Shown piece by piece: positions 51,753 through 61,647 of a stretch of DNA of 64,000 bases. Source of the stretch: Phocaeicola salanitronis DSM 18170 (lineage in GTDB: Bacteria; Bacteroidota; Bacteroidia; Bacteroidales; Bacteroidaceae); assembly GCF_000190575.1 (NCBI RefSeq), contig NC_015164.1:930001-994000 (forward strand), read 5' to 3'. Every line of letters begins with the position of its first letter. Position 1 is the first letter of the stretch. Below the pieces are notes generated by a model that saw nothing but the letters and a program-made list of their open reading frames with translations, had not been told where the DNA came from and did no database searches. The translations under genes were made by a program, and so were the position numbers.

Positions 51753-53180
51753 ATGATAACATTTGTGTTGAGCCTGATAGCCCTCGTAGTGGGCTATCTC
51801 ATTTATGGGCGTATCGTAGAGCGTATATTTGCTCCCGATGACCGCCCTACCCCTGCGGTCAGCATGGCGGACGGGGTCGATTACGTGGTACTTCCCGGAT
51901 GGAAGATTTTTATGATTCAATTCCTGAACATTGCCGGAACAGGCCCTATCTTCGGTGCCATCATGGGAGCCAAGTTCGGTCCTTCTGCTTACCTGTGGAT
52001 TGTATTAGGCTGCATCTTTGCCGGAGCCGTGCACGATTATTTAAGCGGCATGCTCTCCATGCGCCATGGCGGAGCCGGATTGCCCGAACTGGTAGGCGCT
52101 TATCTGGGCGGACGCACCAAGAAAGTAATGCTGGTTTTCTCCGTATTCCTCTTATTAATGGTAGGTGCCGTATTCGTTTATAGCCCTGCTATCATTTTAG
52201 GAAAACTTTGCAGCGACTCGCTAACGTGGGTGTACATCTGGTGCCTCATCATTTTCGCCTATTACTTCCTTGCCACCATGCTGCCCATCGATAAGATTAT
52301 CGGACGCATCTATCCGATTTTTGCCATAGCCATGCTGTTTATGGCAATCGCCTTAATGGGCGTGCTCTTTATCAAATGGCCTTCCTTGCCCGAACTGACC
52401 GACGGGCTTACAAACATGAATCCGGCTTCAGGAACCATATTCCCCTGCCTGTTCATCACCATTGCCTGCGGAGCCATCAGCGGTTTCCATGCCACCCAAA
52501 GCCCGCTTATGGCACGGTGCATCAAGAGTGAACGCCAAGGACGCCCCTTGTTCTATGGAGCCATGATAACCGAAGGAGTAGTCGCTCTGATATGGGCCAC
52601 CGTATCGATGTACTTCTTTTATGGAGGTGCCGCCGGAGAGTTAGGCGTGCCGGCTACCCTGCAAGCGCCCGAAGTCGTTACCACCGTATCTCAAGGATGG
52701 CTGGGAGTATTCGGCGGCGCCCTGGCAATATTGGGAGTAGTAGCCGCCCCAATCACCAGCGGCGATACAGCCCTGCGCAGTGCCCGGCTTATCATTGCCG
52801 AATTCCTGCACTTGGAACAACACTCCATACGCAAACGCATCTACATTTGCATCCCCGTATTCGGAGTCACCTTAGCGCTATTATGGTATAACATTGCCGA
52901 TGCAGACGGATTCAACGTGATATGGAATTATTTCGGATGGGCTAACCAAACATTAGCGGTATTCACGCTTTGGACAATAACCGTTTACCTGGTACGGAAG
53001 AAGAAAAATTATTGGATTACGCTTCTTCCTGCCATGTTCATGACGGCGGTCTGCCTTTCGTTCCTGCTCATTTCCAAGGATAGTTTCGGCTTGCCAACTA
53101 TCGTAGGCTACATCTCGGCTATAGCCGCTTTCATCATATCGGGATTGCTTTTCGCCGTATGGAAAGCAAGATGTAAATAA
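51753..53180 (+). CDS. cstA: Carbon starvation protein CstA
   Basis: 475 residues, with about 12-13 membrane helices. CstA-family peptide/pyruvate transporter: N-terminal VVLPGWKIFMIQFLNIAGTGPIFGAIMGAKFG and VLGCIFAGAVHDYLSGMLSMRHGG are diagnostic, and SGFHATQSPLMARC follows. It is shorter than the about 700-residue E. coli CstA, but this short form is usual in Bacteroidetes. Followed by a GCAGAGACGC-type hairpin. Confidence 0.92.
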   Translation: MITFVLSLIALVVGYLIYGRIVERIFAPDDRPTPAVSMADGVDYVVLPGWKIFMIQFLNIAGTGPIFGAIMGAKFGPSAYLWIVLGCIFAGAVHDYLSGMLSMRHGGAGLPELVGAYLGGRTKKVMLVFSVFLLLMVGAVFVYSPAIILGKLCSDSLTWVYIWCLIIFAYYFLATMLPIDKIIGRIYPIFAIAMLFMAIALMGVLFIKWPSLPELTDGLTNMNPASGTIFPCLFITIACGAISGFHATQSPLMARCIKSERQGRPLFYGAMITEGVVALIWATVSMYFFYGGAAGELGVPATLQAPEVVTTVSQGWLGVFGGALAILGVVAAPITSGDTALRSARLIIAEFLHLEQHSIRKRIYICIPVFGVTLALLWYNIADADGFNVIWNYFGWANQTLAVFTLWTITVYLVRKKKNYWITLLPAMFMTAVCLSFLLISKDSFGLPTIVGYISAIAAFIISGLLFAVWKARCK

Positions 53181-53184
53181 ATCC

Positions 53185-53232
53185 AAACGCAGAGACGCAA
53201 AATCAATCTTCACTTTTTGCGTCTCTGCGTTT
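53185..53232. terminator. Hairpin repeat after cstA
   Basis: AAACGCAGAGACGCAAAA pairs with TTTTTGCGTCTCTGCGTTT, an almost perfect 18-bp stem between convergent genes. It belongs to the dispersed GCAGAGACGC family (a half copy lies near 12893). Confidence 0.6.
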
Positions 53233-53262
53233 CCTGAAAAACAGGCATCATTTCTTCCGCTC

Positions 53263-53847
53263 TTACAGTTCATCGGGGCGAATGCCCAACGCCTGAAGAA
53301 TAGCAAAGCCCAACATTTCGAAAGCAAATGCGCCTTGATAAGCCGGCGGATTCATACCAAACACGGTTACCCCGTCTTTGCCTTCTTCCACCTTATTTAT
53401 ATAAGAGCCCAACTGTTCTCCATACCCGTCCTCATCGGGCACTACGATAATCTTCCGCACCTCTTTCGATTCTCCCAGCAATTGGAACGACTCAAGAAAC
53501 AAATCTTCACGCGAAGAAAATCCCGAAGGCTGGAAAGCATACAAGGAGAACTCGCCCAACTGGCTCTTGAAAGCCATGGCATGAAGTTCTTTTTCTAAAT
53601 CGGAAGGAGTACAAAACGATAAATGCTTGTCTGCCCCATCGTAGACAAAAACGACTTGAACCTTATTGTCTCCTAAAGGTACCCCGGCATCCAATGCAAG
53701 GCATTCCAACAAAACAGCCAAGTCGGCTTTGGGCAAATCCCGCTTGATGAGCGGAGTAAAGTGCCGTACCAAATCAGTTCCGACACGCTCCAAATAAGTT
53801 GCGTCTATCAACATCACCACGGGTTCAAAAGGTATTTTCTTTTCCAT
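53263..53847 (-). CDS. DUF6621-like hypothetical protein
   Basis: 194 residues, no signal peptide. Looks alpha/beta (VVMLIDATYLERVGTDLVRHF at the start; RKIIVVPDEDGYGEQLGSYI later), reminiscent of a nucleotide- or phosphoesterase-like fold but without a motif I can name. Homologues in Bacteroidales are annotated DUF6621 as far as I can tell. Upstream and divergent from clpB. Confidence 0.65.
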   Translation of the reverse strand: MEKKIPFEPVVMLIDATYLERVGTDLVRHFTPLIKRDLPKADLAVLLECLALDAGVPLGDNKVQVVFVYDGADKHLSFCTPSDLEKELHAMAFKSQLGEFSLYAFQPSGFSSREDLFLESFQLLGESKEVRKIIVVPDEDGYGEQLGSYINKVEEGKDGVTVFGMNPPAYQGAFAFEMLGFAILQALGIRPDEL

Positions 53848-54046
53848 ATCAGCACAATCTAATCAGTTTCCGCGATAAAGATACGAAAACTTTACTGACA
53901 ATTTGTACATACATCGGACAAACTTGCAGATTTATTTTATAACATACTGACTTTTAGTCAGATATATATTCATTTTTCCAATTGGCAAACTATTTGAAGA
54001 AGATAGAATGTAATCATTGAAACAAGAAATCAAGAAAGGAGAATAT

Positions 54047-56635
54047 ATGAACTTTAACAACTTTACAATCAAATCGCAAGAAGCTGTGCAAGAAGCGGTC
54101 AATCTGGTACAAAGCCGCGGACAGCAAGCCATCGAGCCCGAACATTTGATGGCAGGGGTGCTGAAAGTAGGAGAAAATGTGACAAACTTCATTTTCCAGA
54201 AACTGGGCATCAACGGCCAACAAATCGAAACGGTACTCGACAGGCAGATTGCTTCTCTGCCGAAGGTATCGGGAGGAGAACCCTACCTGAGCCGTGATGC
54301 AAACGAGGTATTGCAGAAAGCCATCGAATACTCGAAAGGATTAGGTGACGAGTATGTATCACTGGAAGCGCTGCTGCTCGCTCTGCTGAATGTGAAGAGC
54401 ACCGTTTCCACCATGCTGAAGGATGCCGGACTGACCGACAAGGAACTGCGTGCAGCCATCAGCGAACTGCGGCAAGGACAGAAAGTAACTTCGCAATCGA
54501 GCGAAGATACCTACCAGTCGCTGAACAAGTATGCCATCAACCTGATTGAGGCAGCCCGTACCGGAAAACTCGACCCCGTAATCGGACGTGATGAGGAAAT
54601 CCGCCGTGTGCTTCAGATATTAAGCCGGCGTACGAAGAACAACCCGATTCTGATTGGTGAGCCGGGTACCGGTAAGACCGCTATTGTAGAAGGGCTTGCC
54701 CAACGTATCCTGCGTGGTGACGTACCCGAAAACCTGAAGAACAAACAGCTCTTCTCACTGGATATGGGTGCGCTGATTGCCGGCGCCAAATACAAAGGCG
54801 AATTCGAAGAGCGGCTGAAATCGGTTATCAACGAGGTGAAGAAATCAGAGGGAAACATCATCCTGTTCATTGATGAAATCCACACACTGGTAGGTGCAGG
54901 AAAAGGTGAAGGTGCCATGGATGCAGCCAATATCCTGAAACCGGCATTGGCACGTGGCGAACTGCGGAGCATCGGTGCCACTACCCTTGACGAATACCAG
55001 AAGTATTTCGAAAAGGATAAAGCCTTGGAGCGTAGGTTCCAGACCGTCATGGTGGACGAACCCGACACGGCAAGCTCTATCTCTATCCTGCGTGGCTTGA
55101 AGGAGCGTTACGAGAACCACCACCAAGTGCGTATCAAAGACGAAGCCATCATTGCCGCCGTAGAACTGAGCAACCGTTACATCACCGACCGTTTCTTGCC
55201 CGATAAGGCTATCGACCTGATGGACGAGGCAGCCGCAAAACTCCGTATGGAGCGTGATTCGCTTCCCGAAGAGCTGGACGAAATCGAACGCCGGTTGAAA
55301 CAACTGGAAATCGAGCGCGAAGCCATCAAGCGGGAAAAGGATGAAGCCAAACTTGCCCAGCTGAACAAGGAAATAGCCGAACTCAAGGAACAAGACACTT
55401 CTTACAAAGCCAAATGGCAGAGCGAGAAGGAACTGGTGAACAAGATACAGCAGAACAAGAAGGAAATCGAGCAATTGAAGTTCGAAGCCGACCGTGCCGA
55501 ACGTGAAGGCGACTACGGAAAAGTGGCAGAAATCCGATACGGAAAACTGCAGGCATTGGAAAACGAAATCAAGAGCATCCAAGAAGACCTGAAGAAAAAG
55601 CAGGGCGACAACGCCATGATTAAGGAAGAGGTAACTGCCGAGGATATAGCCGATGTAGTATCGCGCTGGACGGGAATACCGGTAAGCAAGATGCTGCAAA
55701 GCGAACGCGACAAGCTGCTCCATTTGGAAGACGAACTGCACAAACGTGTTATCGGACAAGACGAAGCCATCGAAGCCGTAGCAGACGCCGTGCGCCGGAG
55801 CCGTGCAGGACTGCAAGACCCGAAACGCCCCATCGGCTCGTTCATCTTCCTGGGCACCACCGGTGTAGGTAAGACCGAACTGGCAAAAGCACTGGCAGAA
55901 TACCTGTTCGATGACGAATCGCTGATGACCCGTATTGACATGAGTGAGTATCAGGAGAAACATACCGTCTCGCGTCTAATTGGTGCGCCTCCGGGATACG
56001 TAGGTTATGACGAGGGCGGTCAGCTGACCGAAGCCGTGCGCCGGAAACCTTACTCGGTCGTACTGTTCGATGAAATCGAGAAAGCGCACCCTGATGTCTT
56101 CAATATCCTGCTTCAGGTATTGGACGACGGACGTCTGACGGACAATAAGGGACGTACGGTGAACTTCAAGAACACCATCATCATCATGACCTCCAACTTG
56201 GGAAGCTCATACATACAAAGTCAGTTTGAGAAGATTAACGACCAGAACCATGACCAGATTGTAGAAGACACCAAGAAAGAAGTGATGGAGATGCTGAAAA
56301 AGACCATCCGTCCGGAGTTCTTGAACCGTATCGATGAAATCATCATGTTCCAGCCGTTGGATAAAGACCAAATCAAGCAGATTGTACGCCTGCAAATCAA
56401 CGGCATACAGAAGATGCTTGCCGACAATGGCGTAACACTACAGATGACCGACGAAGCCGTCGAGTTCCTTGCTACGGCAGGATTCGACCCCGAATTCGGT
56501 GCACGTCCGGTCAAGCGTGCCATCCAGCGTTACCTGCTCAACGATTTGTCGAAGAAACTGCTGGCTCAGGAAGTCGACCGCACAAAACCGATTGTGGTAG
56601 AACGCAATGCCGACGGATTGAAGTTCCGCAACTGA
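54047..56635 (+). CDS. clpB: ATP-dependent chaperone ClpB
   Basis: 862 residues from ATG at 54047, chosen over an in-frame TTG at 54017 because the ATG follows AAAGGAGAAT, a strong Shine-Dalgarno that is unusual in this phylum. Domains: Clp N-domain, AAA-1 with Walker [10 protein letters not shown] and Walker [11 protein letters not shown], long middle coiled coil (residues about 400-530), AAA-2 with Walker [10 protein letters not shown]. Disaggregase that works with DnaK. No ClpP-binding IGF loop evident. Confidence 0.96.
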   Translation: MNFNNFTIKSQEAVQEAVNLVQSRGQQAIEPEHLMAGVLKVGENVTNFIFQKLGINGQQIETVLDRQIASLPKVSGGEPYLSRDANEVLQKAIEYSKGLGDEYVSLEALLLALLNVKSTVSTMLKDAGLTDKELRAAISELRQGQKVTSQSSEDTYQSLNKYAINLIEAARTGKLDPVIGRDEEIRRVLQILSRRTKNNPILIGEPGTGKTAIVEGLAQRILRGDVPENLKNKQLFSLDMGALIAGAKYKGEFEERLKSVINEVKKSEGNIILFIDEIHTLVGAGKGEGAMDAANILKPALARGELRSIGATTLDEYQKYFEKDKALERRFQTVMVDEPDTASSISILRGLKERYENHHQVRIKDEAIIAAVELSNRYITDRFLPDKAIDLMDEAAAKLRMERDSLPEELDEIERRLKQLEIEREAIKREKDEAKLAQLNKEIAELKEQDTSYKAKWQSEKELVNKIQQNKKEIEQLKFEADRAEREGDYGKVAEIRYGKLQALENEIKSIQEDLKKKQGDNAMIKEEVTAEDIADVVSRWTGIPVSKMLQSERDKLLHLEDELHKRVIGQDEAIEAVADAVRRSRAGLQDPKRPIGSFIFLGTTGVGKTELAKALAEYLFDDESLMTRIDMSEYQEKHTVSRLIGAPPGYVGYDEGGQLTEAVRRKPYSVVLFDEIEKAHPDVFNILLQVLDDGRLTDNKGRTVNFKNTIIIMTSNLGSSYIQSQFEKINDQNHDQIVEDTKKEVMEMLKKTIRPEFLNRIDEIIMFQPLDKDQIKQIVRLQINGIQKMLADNGVTLQMTDEAVEFLATAGFDPEFGARPVKRAIQRYLLNDLSKKLLAQEVDRTKPIVVERNADGLKFRN

Positions 56636-56740
56636 CCCTACGGCGGCACTTTCAGACGCACGGGAGACGCGCCGCACCCTTACGGCAACTGAAAAACGCC
56701 ACAGAAGCATTGGAATCTTTCCCGCTTCGCACATTAACAA

Positions 56741-56786
56741 CAGAGGCTGCCTCAAAGTCCGACTTGAGGCAGCCTCTGTTTTTTTA
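56741..56786. terminator. Bidirectional terminator between clpB and GH3 genes
   Basis: A perfect 15-bp stem, CAGAGGCTGCCTCAA with TTGAGGCAGCCTCTG, loop AGTCCGAC, followed by eight T on the + strand. Lies between convergent genes. Confidence 0.85.
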
Positions 56787-56808
56787 TTCTTCAACGAAGA
56801 AAAGCCTT

Positions 56809-59031
56809 TCAGAGCAGTTCGAACGAAACCGCACCGCGTATATCCGCAGACGATGCGCCGATATACGCCTTGAATTTACCCGGTTCCGCTACCCATTCGT
56901 GACGCTTATCATCGAAGAATTTCAAGGCATCGGGAGTAACGGTGAAAGTCACTTCTTTTTCTTCACCCGGCCGAAGATCCACTTTTCGGAAGCCTTTCAG
57001 CTCCTTTACAGGACGAAGCACGGAGCACTTATCGTCGCCGATGTAAAGCTGGACAATCTCCTTGCCGGCTACCGTTCCCGTATTCTTTACTTTTACCGAA
57101 ACCGTAAGGCTTCCGTCTTTATTCATCGCCTTAGCCGAAATCGCCGGTTTGCCGTATTCGAAAGTCGTGTAGCTCATCCCATAGCCGAACGGGAACATCG
57201 GTTCAATTTTCTTGGTGTCATACCAGCGGTACCCCACAAGAATGTCTTCCTTATATACTTCGCGGATGCTGTCACCCGGATAGCAAAGCGCATCGAAAGC
57301 ATGGGCTGGGCAGTCCTCCAGTTTCACAGGGTAAGAGAAAGGAAGTTTCCCACTGGGATTGACTTCGCCGCTCAGCACATCTGCCAACGCGTTTCCGGTA
57401 ATCGTACCCAAATACCAAGTCTGCACCACAGACGGAACGTCATCGAGCCACGGCATCGCCACCGCATTCCCGCTTATCAAAACGACTACCATATTCTTAT
57501 TTACTTCGAGCAACGAACGAATCAGTTCATCTTGCCCGAAAGGCAAGTTATAGGTAATGCGGTCGCCCGCCTCGCAATCCTGCTGATGGTTTTTGTTCAG
57601 TCCGCCTACATAAATGACCAAGTCGGCTTCCTTCGCCTTTGCCACGGCATCCTCACGCAACGAATCCATCACCGCCTGCGGAATCTCTTCCACATTGCCA
57701 TACATCGGACGCCCTGCCTTATAACCTTGCGCATACGTCACATTGCCGTACTTTTTACGCAAACCGTCCAAGGGAGAAATGAAATCTTTGGGCTTCAGTT
57801 CCGAAGAGCCTCCTCCCTGCATCAGGTTGCGCACCGCATTGTCGCCTACCACAAGGATGTTTTTATACGCGCCGGGAACAATCGGAAGCAAGCCTGCCTG
57901 TTTCTTCCCGTTTCCGTTCTTCAGGAGCACTGTCCCCTCGGTTGCCACTTCGTATGCCACCTGATAATGTGCCGGCGAAGCCATCGAGCCGAAAGGCTTT
58001 TTGCGGTTCATTGCCGTGCGGAAAATCAGACGGAGCACGCGCCCTGCCTTGTCATCGACCACCTCCATCGGAATCTTGCCTTCTTTTATCATCTTCAAGT
58101 AAGCTTTGCCCAAATAATAGTCATCATAACCGAACTCCGACTCCGAGGTCAATCCGTTGGTGTAAGAGCCCATTTCGAGGTCAAGCCCGTACATGGCGGC
58201 TTCGTACGTATCGTGTGCCGCTCCCCAGTCGGTCACCACACACCCGTCGAACTTCCATTCGCCTTTCAGAATGTCATTATTCAAAAGCTTGTGATGCGTG
58301 GCGTGCGTACCGCGTACTTTATTATAAGCTCCCATAATGCTCCATGCCCCGCCCCGCTCTACCGCCGCCTTGAATGCAGGCAGATAGATTTCGTACAAGG
58401 CACGGTCGCTCACCTCCACATCGATATGCCCGCGCCACAATTCCTGATTGTTGAGCGCATAATGTTTCACGCAAGCCGCTACTCCGTTCTTCTGCAACTC
58501 CTGAATGTAAGGCACACACATCTCGGCGGCGAGGTAAGGGTCTTCGCCCATGTATTCAAAGTTACGTCCGTTCAAAGGCGTGCGGTATATGTTCACGCCC
58601 GGTCCCAGCTGCACGTCCTTGCCACGATATAAGGCTTCTTCGCCCAATGCTTTTCCGTATTTGCCCGAAAGTTCAAGATTCCATGTAGCAGCAAGGCATG
58701 TCAATGCCGGAAAAGCCGTACAACTGTCGCTAGTCCATCCGGCATATCCCCAGTCGTTCCAATTGATTTCGGCACGTACCCCGTGAGGGCCGTCGGAATA
58801 CCACAGTTCAGGAATGCCCAGACGCGGACATCCGGGCGAACTGAATTTTCCCTGCGCATAACTCAGGCGTGCCTTTTCCTCTACCGTCATCCGGCTCAAG
58901 GCATCCTGCACGCGCGCTTCTATCGGCTGGCTGTCGTCCAAATACACCGGAAGCGTTTCCACCGTTTGCGCCATCGGTGCAGACAGGGATAACGCCACAC
59001 TAGCACATATTGTCAATAATTGTTTTTTCAT
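56809..59031 (-). CDS. GH3 family beta-glucosidase/xylosidase
   Basis: 740 residues with a signal peptide (MKKQLLTICASVALSLSAPMA). Domains: GH3 TIM barrel with KHYALNNQE and nucleophile Asp in GCVVTDWGAAHD, GH3 C-terminal alpha/beta sandwich with acid/base region, and a fibronectin-III-like C-terminal domain (KAYIGASSADIRGAVSFELL). Removes beta-linked glucose or xylose from oligosaccharide ends. Downstream of the GH2 gene (19 bp gap), same operon. Confidence 0.92.
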   Translation of the reverse strand: MKKQLLTICASVALSLSAPMAQTVETLPVYLDDSQPIEARVQDALSRMTVEEKARLSYAQGKFSSPGCPRLGIPELWYSDGPHGVRAEINWNDWGYAGWTSDSCTAFPALTCLAATWNLELSGKYGKALGEEALYRGKDVQLGPGVNIYRTPLNGRNFEYMGEDPYLAAEMCVPYIQELQKNGVAACVKHYALNNQELWRGHIDVEVSDRALYEIYLPAFKAAVERGGAWSIMGAYNKVRGTHATHHKLLNNDILKGEWKFDGCVVTDWGAAHDTYEAAMYGLDLEMGSYTNGLTSESEFGYDDYYLGKAYLKMIKEGKIPMEVVDDKAGRVLRLIFRTAMNRKKPFGSMASPAHYQVAYEVATEGTVLLKNGNGKKQAGLLPIVPGAYKNILVVGDNAVRNLMQGGGSSELKPKDFISPLDGLRKKYGNVTYAQGYKAGRPMYGNVEEIPQAVMDSLREDAVAKAKEADLVIYVGGLNKNHQQDCEAGDRITYNLPFGQDELIRSLLEVNKNMVVVLISGNAVAMPWLDDVPSVVQTWYLGTITGNALADVLSGEVNPSGKLPFSYPVKLEDCPAHAFDALCYPGDSIREVYKEDILVGYRWYDTKKIEPMFPFGYGMSYTTFEYGKPAISAKAMNKDGSLTVSVKVKNTGTVAGKEIVQLYIGDDKCSVLRPVKELKGFRKVDLRPGEEKEVTFTVTPDALKFFDDKRHEWVAEPGKFKAYIGASSADIRGAVSFELL

Positions 59032-59050
59032 GGTTTTCTGTTTTATAATT

Positions 59051-61555
59051 TTATTCTGCTGTTATCGATACTTCGGCATCACGCAAGCCATCGGAAACCG
59101 CCTTCAGGCGGGCACCTCCGGCATCTCCCGTGTTTTGCAATACCACGAGGCACTTGCCGTAAAAAGCCTTGCGCTTATTGTCCTTGAACCGCTCCATCGA
59201 AATGGGGCTTCCGTTATCCACTCCGGCTATAAAAGCATTGCCTTCTACCTGAAAACGGACCAAATTGTCGGCGTTCGGACACAGATTGCCATCCTTATCC
59301 AAAATCTCTACCGTTACGAAACTCAAGTCACGCCCATCGGCATACAAGTTGGAACGATCGGGAGTCAGGCGGATTTGGGCAGGGGTTCCGGCTGTACGGA
59401 TTTCTTTCTCGCCTACTACCTTTCCTTCTTTACGTGCCACCACCTTCACGCTTCCCGGCTCGAACTTGACACGCCATGCCGCATGCAGGCAATCAGGAGT
59501 CTTCGCCTTCACGCCTTGCGACTTGCCGTTGACAAAAAGTTCCACCTCGTCGGCATTGTTGTAATAGCACCACATATCAATATCCTGTCCCGGCGTCCAG
59601 TTCCAGTGCGGGAAAAGATGGAGCACAGGCTTGTCCGACCACTCCGCCTGATAGAGGTAATAGGCATCCTTCGGAAATCCGGCAAGGTCGACGATGCCAA
59701 AATACGAGCTGCGTGCAGGCCATCCGTAAGGAGTAGGCTCGCCGATATAGTCGAATCCCGTCCACACATATTGCCCGCTGATGAAAGCATTGTCACGAAT
59801 CAGCTTTATAGTTTCCTCATGCGTGTTTCCCCAAGGCACATGGCAATTGTCATATGCCGAGCAAGCGAAAGTCGGGTCGTAATACGGCTTGTCCCAACGG
59901 TCGGGACAAACGGTAACCTTATCGCTCGGCATCCGGTAATACCCGCGTGTGGCAAGAGCCGAATTGCTTTCGGTGATTATAAAAGGCTTGTTAGGGAAAT
60001 TCTTAGGCACATCGGGAATATTCGCGTTATGATAATTGTACCCGATAATGTCCATAGCTCCCGACTTGAACAAATGGTTTGCCGGATTCGGTTCATTGCA
60101 TCCGGTCGTAATGGGACGTGTCGGGTCGAGTGCCTTTACAAACTCAGCCAGCCTCTTCGCCAGCAATGAATTGACACTCATCTCCCCTTCTTTTGCCAAC
60201 ATATCCGCCGAATGCCCGAAGTTCAGAATCAGGTTCGCTTCTTCCAGACTTAACGTATCGGCTTTGGCATCGCTCCACTGCTCCAACACTTCGTTGCCGA
60301 TGCTCCAAATAAATATGGAGGGATGGTTGCGGTCGCGCAAGATGAAATCGCGCAAATCCCGTTCATACCACTCATCAAAATAGCGGGCATAGTCGTGCGA
60401 GGTCTTCTTCTTGCGCCACATGTCGAACGCCTCATCCATGACGATGAACCCCATCCGGTCGCACAAGTCGAGCAATTCGGGCGCAGGAGGATTGTGCGAA
60501 CACCGGATGCCGTTGCATCCCATCTCTTTCAGGATTTCCAGCTGGCGTTCCATGGCACGCACATTGACCGCCGCTCCCAAGCATCCCAAATCGTGATGCA
60601 TACATACCCCGTTTATCTTCATCGGTCTTCCGTTAAGGATAAATCCCTTTTCGGCATCAAAAGAAAACGAACGGATACCTACAGGCGTTTCATAACGGTC
60701 GACCTGTTTCCCTTCTTGTACCACTTCGGTCAATAAGGTATATAAATAAGGTGTATCAATATCCCACCGTTCGGGATTCCCGACCTTTAGCTGTTGCGAG
60801 ACCTCGGTTTCCTTCCCGGCTTCTACGAAACAGTCCGTTTCTCCACTTGCAACGATAAGCCCTTCCGCATCCAGCAAAGAAGAATGCACCTTCACCTGAG
60901 CAGGCATAGCTGATTCATTTGCTACACGGGTCTGAATATCCAAATCCGCCTGCGCATCACTCACCTCACTCACCGTAGCATACGTTCCCCATTCTGCCAC
61001 ATGCACCGCACCGGTCTTCACCAGCCATACATTCCGGTAAATGCCGCATCCCGAATACCAGCGTGAATTAGGCTGTTCGGAATTGTCCACACGCACGGCA
61101 AGCACATTCTTTTCGCCCCACTTGAGATGCGGGGTAAGGTCGTAACTGAAAGTAATGTATCCATACGGACGATGCCCCAGAGACACACCGTTGAGAAATA
61201 CTTCCGAATTCATATAGACCCCATCAAACACGATACGGAACTTCTTATCCGCATCGGCTTTATCGGGAACGAAAGTCTTACGGTACCATCCGATGCCTCC
61301 GGGCAAAGCCCCTCCGCCTGTACCGGACGGATTATCCTGACTGAAGTCGCCCTCTATCGCCCAATCATGAGGCAAGTCGAGCGCACGCCACGCCGTATCA
61401 GCAAAACCGACTTCTTCCGCTTGCGGTTCGTCTCCTAACAGGAAACGCCAGCCGTCGTTGAAGTCTATCTTCTCGCGGACTTTTTCCGGAGATGCCGCAC
61501 ACGAAGCTAAAAGCAGGCAACATACTCCGCATAAAAGAGAAGCTAATTTCTTCAT
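59051..61555 (-). CDS. GH2 family beta-galactosidase-like lipoprotein
   Basis: 834 residues from ATG at 61555, giving a lipoprotein signal (LLLASC, Cys about 19). GH2 sugar-binding jelly roll, immunoglobulin-like and TIM-barrel domains: SHNPPAPELLDLCDRMGF, acid/base IWSIGNEVLEQW, nucleophile FIITESNSA, plus DUF4982-like and C-terminal Ig-like domains. Probably an exo-beta-galactosidase, as in many PULs; glucuronidase or mannosidase activity cannot be excluded. Upstream of the GH3 gene. Confidence 0.9.
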   Translation of the reverse strand: MKKLASLLCGVCCLLLASCAASPEKVREKIDFNDGWRFLLGDEPQAEEVGFADTAWRALDLPHDWAIEGDFSQDNPSGTGGGALPGGIGWYRKTFVPDKADADKKFRIVFDGVYMNSEVFLNGVSLGHRPYGYITFSYDLTPHLKWGEKNVLAVRVDNSEQPNSRWYSGCGIYRNVWLVKTGAVHVAEWGTYATVSEVSDAQADLDIQTRVANESAMPAQVKVHSSLLDAEGLIVASGETDCFVEAGKETEVSQQLKVGNPERWDIDTPYLYTLLTEVVQEGKQVDRYETPVGIRSFSFDAEKGFILNGRPMKINGVCMHHDLGCLGAAVNVRAMERQLEILKEMGCNGIRCSHNPPAPELLDLCDRMGFIVMDEAFDMWRKKKTSHDYARYFDEWYERDLRDFILRDRNHPSIFIWSIGNEVLEQWSDAKADTLSLEEANLILNFGHSADMLAKEGEMSVNSLLAKRLAEFVKALDPTRPITTGCNEPNPANHLFKSGAMDIIGYNYHNANIPDVPKNFPNKPFIITESNSALATRGYYRMPSDKVTVCPDRWDKPYYDPTFACSAYDNCHVPWGNTHEETIKLIRDNAFISGQYVWTGFDYIGEPTPYGWPARSSYFGIVDLAGFPKDAYYLYQAEWSDKPVLHLFPHWNWTPGQDIDMWCYYNNADEVELFVNGKSQGVKAKTPDCLHAAWRVKFEPGSVKVVARKEGKVVGEKEIRTAGTPAQIRLTPDRSNLYADGRDLSFVTVEILDKDGNLCPNADNLVRFQVEGNAFIAGVDNGSPISMERFKDNKRKAFYGKCLVVLQNTGDAGGARLKAVSDGLRDAEVSITAE

Positions 61556-61571
61556 GGTTGTTTCTTTTATT

Positions 61572-61639
61572 GAACACAGAGGCACAAAGACACAGAGCTA
61601 TAAAATTAAAATCCTCTGTGCCTCCGTGTCTCTGTGTTC
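61572..61639. repeat. Dispersed inverted repeat between GH31 and GH2 genes
   Basis: AACACAGAGGCACAAAGACACAGAG faces CTCTGTGCCTCCGTGTCTCTGTGTT. A near-perfect stem of the CACAGAGG family, inside the same-strand GH31-GH2-GH3 cluster, so it may reduce downstream transcription or protect the 3' end. Confidence 0.6.
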
Positions 61640-61647
61640 TATTTCAT

